NCBI RefSeq assembly: GCF_004379255.2
Contig: NC_056034.1
Span: 7,938,501 to 8,002,500, forward strand
Length of the DNA stretch: 64,000 bases
Source: Salvia splendens
Taxonomy: Eukaryota; Streptophyta; Magnoliopsida; Lamiales; Lamiaceae
Direction of reading: 5' to 3'
Part shown: positions 57,775 through 64,000 of the stretch, one piece after another
Layout of the letters: the number at the start of each line of letters is the position of its first letter
Position numbering within the stretch: the stretch's first letter is position 1
Notes under the pieces: generated by a model
Databases searched by the model: none
The model's input: only the letters and a program-made list of their open reading frames with translations
What the model was told of the DNA's origin: nothing
Position numbers and translations under genes: made by a program

Positions 57775-58537
57775 AACAAAGGTTTTCATGAAGTGCAAAG
57801 ACTAGGCGCAATTGGGCTCATTATGCTCACTCCCAGAAAAGAAAAGATACAACTTCGAAGAATGGACATCTTGAGGTTCATGGTTTCACCGATGCTGATT
57901 GGGCAGGAAATCCCAACGACATGAAGTCTACAACATGTTATTTCACCTTCGTTGGTGGGAACTTAGTGACTTGGAGGAGTAAAAAGCAAAAGGTGGTGGC
58001 CTTATCAAGTGCAGAGGCAGAGTTTCATGGGATTAAAAGTGGTTTGACTGCAATACTGTGACTGAGAAGATTGATGGGAGAAATCAACTTGCATCCTAAC
58101 AAATGTCAATTATACTGTGACAACAAAGCTGCTATAAGCATCTCAGAGAATCCAATCCAACATGACAGGAATGAACATGTGGAGGTAGATAGACACTTTA
58201 TTAAAGAGAATATTGAAAATGGCATTAAGGAGATAGACAAGACCAGCTTGCTGACCAAAGCAGTTAATGCCAGAAGCTTTAAAGAAGTACTGTGCAAATT
58301 GAGTGTTGGAGATCCCACCATTCAATTTTGAGGGGGAGTGTTAGAAATAAGACAAGATTTCTTTAGAATCAATTACTCTAATCAAGGAATGAGTTAATAT
58401 TTTGTATGAATTAGGAGATTTGATTATTCTTTATATGGGAAAAATCATACCATGTACATCATACCCTATGCCCTATTTAAAGGGAGTAATACTCAATGAA
58501 AAACTCACTCAATTCCATACAAACTAACCATTTAACA
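57775..58537 (+). mobile_element. Truncated Copia (Ale-like) with RNase H end and one LTR
   Basis: Remains of pol: HGFTDADWAGNPNDMKSTT, LVTWRSKKQKVVALSSAEAE, LYCDNKAAISISENPIQHDR and HVEVDRHFIKENIENG, ending in a TGA at 58329-58331. It is interrupted by at least one stop (about 58060). The purine tract TTGAGGGGGAG follows, then an LTR of about 199 bp (58339-58537) starting TGTTAGAAATAAG and ending TTTAACA. The 5' part of the element is missing. Confidence 0.85.
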
Positions 58538-59298
58538 TAGGCCTCCAACATGTTGGACATATGGGGGATGTAGACATTTTGCTTTTGGGATGCTCATTGG
58601 TGCCGACAGGGGCGGGGCATGAATTTGTAGGGAAGAGGGCAAATTTACCTAGAAAGAAAATTTAAGAATTTGAAGAGGGACATTTAGTGAAAAATTAAAA
58701 GAAATAAATTTTATAATAGACGTACGAAAAATTAAAAGAAATAAATTTTATAATAGATTTACGAAGGAGAAAATTTGAGGTGGGAAATGCCCCTCAGTGC
58801 TTAATAAGTTAATATATCCGCCCCTGGGTGCCGACATGGAGACATCAAATATGTTGACTTACAATAGTCACTATCGGACACAATGCAAAAATTTAGAATG
58901 AAAATCGAGGGTAAAAGAGATTTTTGAAATGTAAAACAGTCATGAATTAAATAAGATAACAGTAGTAAAATATAGTAGGAGTATTAAGGTACTGGGAGAG
59001 AACAAAACTAAAAAACAGCAACTTGATAGAAATTCGTTTGATACATATACTCCACGTTTTTTAATAATGTTTTAAAATTATTTCCTCAATTAATAAAATT
59101 AAAAAATCAAACAACAAAGGCAACTCGCGGGTCTGCGACTCTGCGAGTAGGCTTCAGATCGCGACACCATTAGATGAAAGGCCGTGGGCACATGACTGAA
59201 CAACTACCGCCTCACTCTCGGAATTGAGACTACACGAAACACATGCAACATATGCTGACCGCATTCTGTTGTGAGGGAACGGTATCTTCCATTGCTCA
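58538..59298. other. Spacer, nothing recognised
   Basis: AT-rich DNA between the Copia fragment and the MITE at 59299. The words 'aaattaaaagaaataaattttataatag' (in two parts) recur twice near 58695-58755, a small local duplication. Confidence 0.45.
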
Positions 59299-59674
59299 AA
59301 GAATCCACAATAGCAACGGACTAGCAATAGCCTAGTCAAAAACTCCTCATGTCCCATCATCGTGCCCTTCCCACTGCCCTAGCCAAGCAACAACCTAGCC
59401 CAGCAAATAAATTAGCAAATACGATAAATTCATTTTAATTGTTGGTGTTTATCAAATATTTAAAAAAATAAGTGCAATGAGTTGTAAATATAGAGTATAA
59501 ATAAAAAATTTTAAAAAATCGGTTAGCCGATCGCTCGCCGGTTAGTCCGCGCCCGACTTCTCGGGGTTTGTTTTTTCATCCATTCGGTTAGCCTACCGCA
59601 GTAGTGGACTAGCCGAGCGCCTTAGACGCTCGCCGACGGCTAGGGCGGTGTCCAGTCCACCACCGTGGATGCCC
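59299..59674. mobile_element. Harbinger-type MITE related to the element at 1209
   Basis: Left end GAATCCACAATAGC with 'agcaatagcctagtc', right end complement of GGGCATCCACGGTGG. The right subterminal zone has GCTAGCC / GGCTAG and CGCTCGCCG words like those at 3256-3440. About 375 bp, noncoding, so probably mobilised by a transposase of the 1613-3128 type. Confidence 0.6.
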
Positions 59675-60540
59675 TAAATTGTGCCAAATAGGCGGAGCCA
59701 CGTGACATATGGGATACCCAATTGGCCACTGGCTTCGAATTGGTGTACAATAAGATGCGCTGTCAGAAGTGGATTTGTTGACGCATCACATCAAAGTACG
59801 ATGATGTTAATGTTATACTTACTTACTGCCTCCATTTATCATTAAAATTTCCTCTTTCTGCAAGCTCATCCTCCCATACCTCTAAACAGTCAAGTTCCAT
59901 TTTTTATAATATAACAACATTTATAGAAAACTAAAACAAAACACGGATTTTTATTTATTATTTTTATTTGGGCCTTTTCCTCTTTGTGTAGCTTTCCCTT
60001 TTCGTGGGAGGACCGGGGTGATGATGATCAATATGGAAAGGTTGGATTCTTTAATTTGCGGTATGAAAATAAAGAGATTGTCTTCATCAATAATTGTCAG
60101 ATAATTAAAATTGAAAAGGAAAAAAAACCCTTTGTATTATTCTTGTTGCTCAAATATTCTCGGCTCATTCCATTTGTTGAAATGGTTTCTCTTGTTCTTA
60201 TTCAGTGTATCTCTCTCTCTACTTCCCCATTGTGGTTTCCAGCTCAAGTTCTTCTTCTCCGTACTACTGATTTGTTGCGGTTGATTTTGTTTTTTTAGCA
60301 CAAGATTTTATCATTTGTTAGTTTTCCTATTTTGGCGTAGTCCTGCCCGAATTTGATTAGTCAATTCTTGAAAAAAGAAATCTAGGGTTCATAGCTTGTA
60401 GCGCCTTGATTGAGCACATTTTGATTTCTTGGCTTGTAAAATTAATTAGGGTTTATAGGGTCATTGGAAGGTTCCCCCAATCTCCTGATCTACAATTCTC
60501 ATTTTTTATCCATAAATATCTCACTCATTTCTCCATATAA

Positions 60541-60602
<62 letters not shown>

Positions 60603-60694
60603 TCTCTTTCTGGGATTCATGGGAGTTCATCTTTTGTCCTTTTTGTAAAACTTTCCCACAATCAAATTGATTGATAGCTAGAAAGAGGGGGGAA
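59675..60694 (+). promoter_or_regulatory. Upstream region and leader of the MADS-box gene
   Basis: Noncoding. Contains CT-rich stretches and a (TC)n microsatellite at 60541-60599 that ends about 95 bp before the ATG. A leader intron is possible but cannot be placed from sequence alone. Confidence 0.4.
60541..60599. repeat. (TC)n microsatellite in the MADS-box leader
   Basis: About 28 uninterrupted CT units just upstream of the coding start. GA/CT tracts in this position are common in plant MADS genes and can bind GAGA-binding (BPC) factors; that role is inferred. Confidence 0.9.
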
Positions 60695-63600
60695 ATGGTG
60701 AGAGGGAAGGTGGAAATGAAGCGGATTGAAAATCCAACAAGCAGGCAGGTGACCTTTTCAAAGCGCAGAAATGGGCTATTGAAGAAGGCGTATGAGCTCT
60801 CAGTTCTCTGCGATGCAGAAGTTGCTTTGATCATATTCTCTCAAAAAGGAAGACTTTATGAGTTCTCAAGCTCCAAGTGAGTTATGTTATGCTCTTCACT
60901 CATTTTTAATCATAAGATTACTATTTCTTTCTTCATTTTCTTGCAACCAACCAACAAATTAAGTCGGTTTGAGTGGATAATTTGTTCCTTCACAATTAAT
61001 TATTTAATGTTCTTGATTAACTTTGATCAGTGTGCACTTGTTTTGGCTTTTAATTCCACTTGCTATTGTACTACTCTCATTCACTGTTATATATGCTTCT
61101 ATCCCTATGATGATTCAAATATTGACTAAGTACATTTGGAACAGTAATTTCTCTCAATGTGGATGTGTGCCTAGGTACTTATTTTCAGAAAATAAGGGTC
61201 TAATATCAAATTTTATCTACTACTCCTATAAGGAGTGAGTAAAATGATATTTATTGCCTTATTGGAGTTTACCACAGTATTTTATAAACATGAATAAAAT
61301 ATAAATTAGGTTACAAGTTCGAAACATTTTCAAGTTTTGGAATCCTCATGCATAATTAGGAGCATCGCTAACATTAGATTGGTTTCTAAAATTTAGTTCA
61401 ACTGTGGCCTAAATGATTATGATGAATATTTTACTTGTACTTGCTATAAATTGAGTGGGGTGTTGCATTAATTTACATGTTTCCTGAGCGATTTAACTGC
61501 TGAAATATGTGTAATAGCACTCAATTAAATGACAAAATCTGCCGTTAACTAGGATGAATTTTTATGAGCCATTACTGTCTATGTCTATTCACATTTATAC
61601 TAATTTATGAGCTAATATTATTGTACTTAACCTTCGAAACTTGGTTGGTCATTGGTTTATAAGGTGTGCACGGTAACTAGATTTCAAATTCTGCCAACAT
61701 TAATTGTACACTTAGACTAGGTAGCTGGCTGAATAAATGACAAGTTTTCATATGTAGTAGTATTTGCTACCAGCTTCTGCTGCATTACATCTGACCACAG
61801 TTCTTCAAAAATATCTGAGTTCTTGAGCACTGTTTTGAAGCTACGCATGATTTGGTATGTGATTATTTTAATTGCGGATGGAGGGGTATTATTTTTTGGT
61901 TGTAAAGAAATTTCCAGTATATGTTTCCACTTTATTCAATATTCTAATCGTTGACGGAGGGAGTATCACTTTTAACTGTTACCTTGATTGTTTGGTTGCC
62001 TTTGGTGTTAGATAGGTAAACTAAACATACATGAAGTCACTTACTTCTCACTTTATAAGATACTAGCTACTAGCATCTGAACTTGATTTTTATCATTTTA
62101 GTTACCAAACAATAAAAGTATAGAATACTAATAATAGAATTTAATTAGCAACTGAAATAGGTTGGTATGATTATACAACTATATATCTTTAGAAAATGTA
62201 AGGTTGGAGAGAGATTTGGTTTACCAATATCAGTTAATAAAGAAGATCAGAACATATACATGATAAAACCAGTACCAATTATATGTTTATTAATAAGGTA
62301 ACTACAAGTATATTTTTCTGGTATTTTCCTATTCATTTTATTATGGTTTCAAGCAACGGTAGTTATTTATATAGGACTTGAGATCAACAATCCAACTTTT
62401 GGTGTCTCATTTGTGTTTCACCATGATTTTGTTTTAATTTGTTTTTCAGACTAATTATACAAATATTAAGTAGGGTTCTTTATTTCCATTCATTTGTAAA
62501 TAATTAGCTTGCAACTCTTAGTTACTGGTATTACTTTATTATTCTAAATGTAGAATGCATAATCCTCTTAAGTTTCATTTTTTTATAATAACTCTAAATC
62601 ATGCTACTACTATCCTTATATAGTACTAATGGAGTAGGAAATTTAATAGTAAGGCATGAGTAATTTGAACACAAGAAAAAACTATGGGACAGAATTTAAA
62701 TCTAATACATGCAATGATCAATAAAAACATCATAATTTCACCTGCATTTCAGTAGTGTATAGTAGGAGTATATTTTATCATAGCACTAAAGATGCTTGTA
62801 ATGTGTAGTTGTCCACATACTAATTGCTATGAACACGTATAGAATTTGATGGAGAATAAATCTTTCACTTTACTTTGAATATATCTCATCAAATCTAATT
62901 TTGTTTATAATTTTTAGCATGCAGAAGTCCATAGAGAAATATCTTGAACGTGCAAGAGAAGAGCAGGGCAATGAAGTCGAACAACGCATGAAGGTTTGTT
63001 AAATTATTTTTTTCACTTCTATATTTACATGCATGTAATTGAATATCTAGTAAAATTTCAGTGATCCTAACATATTTCCACGTGGTAACTGGTATGTCCT
63101 ACTAATTAAATTATCTTGAATCTGAATGAAGTTTAGGAATACCACTATCCAAAATATAAGCAAGTTGTGATCCTTTCTATTAAAGGCTCATTTACAATTA
63201 TTTGCATGACAACATTACATATGCCACACCAATAACAATGTGCATACATGAATTTGGAAGATACCTTTTCTCGTTAGTTGAATAAATGAATTAAATTGGA
63301 TCTTCTGTGAAACTAAAAGTGTGTGCCTTCAAGGGTTTGACATATGAATCATATATTTCAAAAAAAAATATGAATAAACCTAAATGTTAATTTGGCCTCA
63401 TGGCTTATTCAATAGCATACTTTATATTAATACAGTTGCAGTATTTAAAGCATGAAGCAGCGTTGATGATGAAGAAGATAGAGCTACTAGAGAATTCCCA
63501 AAGGTTGCCTTTTCTCTCTTCTTTCACAAGTTGTAAAAAGTTGCTTCCTTCAAATAAATATTATATGGATGAAACAGGAAGCTTTTAGGGCAAAATCTTG

Positions 63601-63931
63601 GAGCTTATTCATTGCAAGAGCTCCACGAAACCGAAAACCAGCTCCAGCGAAGCCTGCACAACGTCAGGGCCAGAAAGGTAATTTAAATTTAATCATACCA
63701 TTTCATCATGATCTATGTGTAAACCAGCTCTAATATACTATACTTTTTCTTCTAGGCTCAACTATACAAGGAGGAAACAGAAAAATTACTTGCAAAGGTA
63801 CGATCTGCATGCAACACACTTGTGTTAGCTTCTGTAGACACATTGTCATTTGATAAGCATCATAAATTTTTAATATTTTGCAATTTCAGGAGAAGTTTTT
63901 GTTGGAAGAAAATTCCAAGTTGAGCCAAAAG
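60695..63931 (+). CDS. SOC1-like: MIKC-type MADS-box factor, SOC1/AGL42 clade, partial (6 exons in window)
   Basis: Transcription factor of the TM3/SOC1 clade, acting in flowering time or floral organ ageing. Exons: 60695-60876, 62918-62993, 63436-63503, 63578-63677, 63756-63797, 63890-63931 (510 nt, 170 codons so far). The 182/76/68/100/42/42 pattern is the classic MIKC structure. The MADS domain (1-60) reads [20 protein letters not shown], then [20 protein letters not shown]. Next are the I region ([16 protein letters not shown]), the K domain ([39 protein letters not shown]) and [20 protein letters not shown]. The phrase GRLYEFSSS with the MQKS start and [15 protein letters not shown] resembles AGL42/AGL71/72 (FYF) more than SOC1 itself. 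Intron 1 is 2.0 kb. The C-terminal exon(s) lie beyond the window end. Confidence 0.95.
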
Positions 63932-64000
63932 GTAACTTTTTTACATCAATATATTTACTTCCATCTCCATGTTGGATTTTAAAGTTTAAAATATGGAATG

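Noticed and set aside
59984..60298. A 104-aa frame upstream of the MADS gene
   Set aside because: No recognisable motif, AT-rich codons, and it lies in the leader/promoter region; probably chance.
61960..61980. Another Stowaway MITE in MADS intron 1 (GACGGAGGGAGTATC)
   Set aside because: Only one end-like motif is visible; I could not find the matching inverted end or TA pair.

Overview
This is nuclear DNA from a flowering plant. The evidence is multi-exon genes with plant-only architectures (UBL-BAG co-chaperone, type-B response regulator with a GARP domain, MIKC MADS-box gene, class III peroxidase), AT-rich intergenic DNA, and plant lineages of Copia, Tekay-like gypsy, PIF/Harbinger, hAT, Mutator, Stowaway, SINE and TRIM elements. 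Protein similarity from memory points to a eudicot, perhaps an asterid, but the species cannot be fixed from the sequence alone.

Host genes: a UBL-BAG co-chaperone (+, 7020-8269, 4 exons), a type-B cytokinin response regulator (-, 9507-11467, 7 exons), a one-exon secreted LysM mini-protein (+, 27161-27445), a wrecked class III peroxidase (+, remains at 30017-30195 and 41126-41881), a 2OG-Fe(II) oxygenase (-, 49594-51897, 4 exons), and the first six exons of a SOC1/AGL42-type MADS-box gene (+, from 60695 past the window end). These are ordinary dispersed genes with no sign of operon-like organisation or shared pathway.

Most of the rest is mobile DNA. (1) 1209-3447: a PIF/Harbinger element carrying only a transposase, split by a tRNA-derived SINE. 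(2) 12230-16728: three Harbinger relatives carrying only the accessory ORF1. (3) 18526-25939: a young 7.4-kb Copia element with TSD ATTTA; one 1-nt frameshift breaks pol, and the region beside its 5' LTR is complementary to its own LTR rather than to tRNA-Met. (4) 28397-29337: a TRIM-like element invaded by a Stowaway MITE and then locally triplicated. (5) 30241-40988: a Copia element (Ale-like) in the peroxidase, with identical 244-bp LTRs and TSD CTACT; it is split by a complete-looking hAT transposon (31511-36628, TSD GATCAGAC). (6) 42606-48759: a Mutator-like element with several nonsense mutations and a GRF zinc-finger gene, apparently inside Harbinger-type ends. (7) 55250-58537: gypsy and Copia relics. 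(8) Several small MITEs.

The most interesting structures are two large foldbacks inside the hAT element, downstream of its transposase. The arms of the larger one appear to encode a diverged hAT transposase fragment, so transcription through it could give a transposase-directed hairpin RNA, comparable in principle to maize Mu killer. The second is the 14-nt self-complementarity between LTR and primer-site region of the first Copia element.
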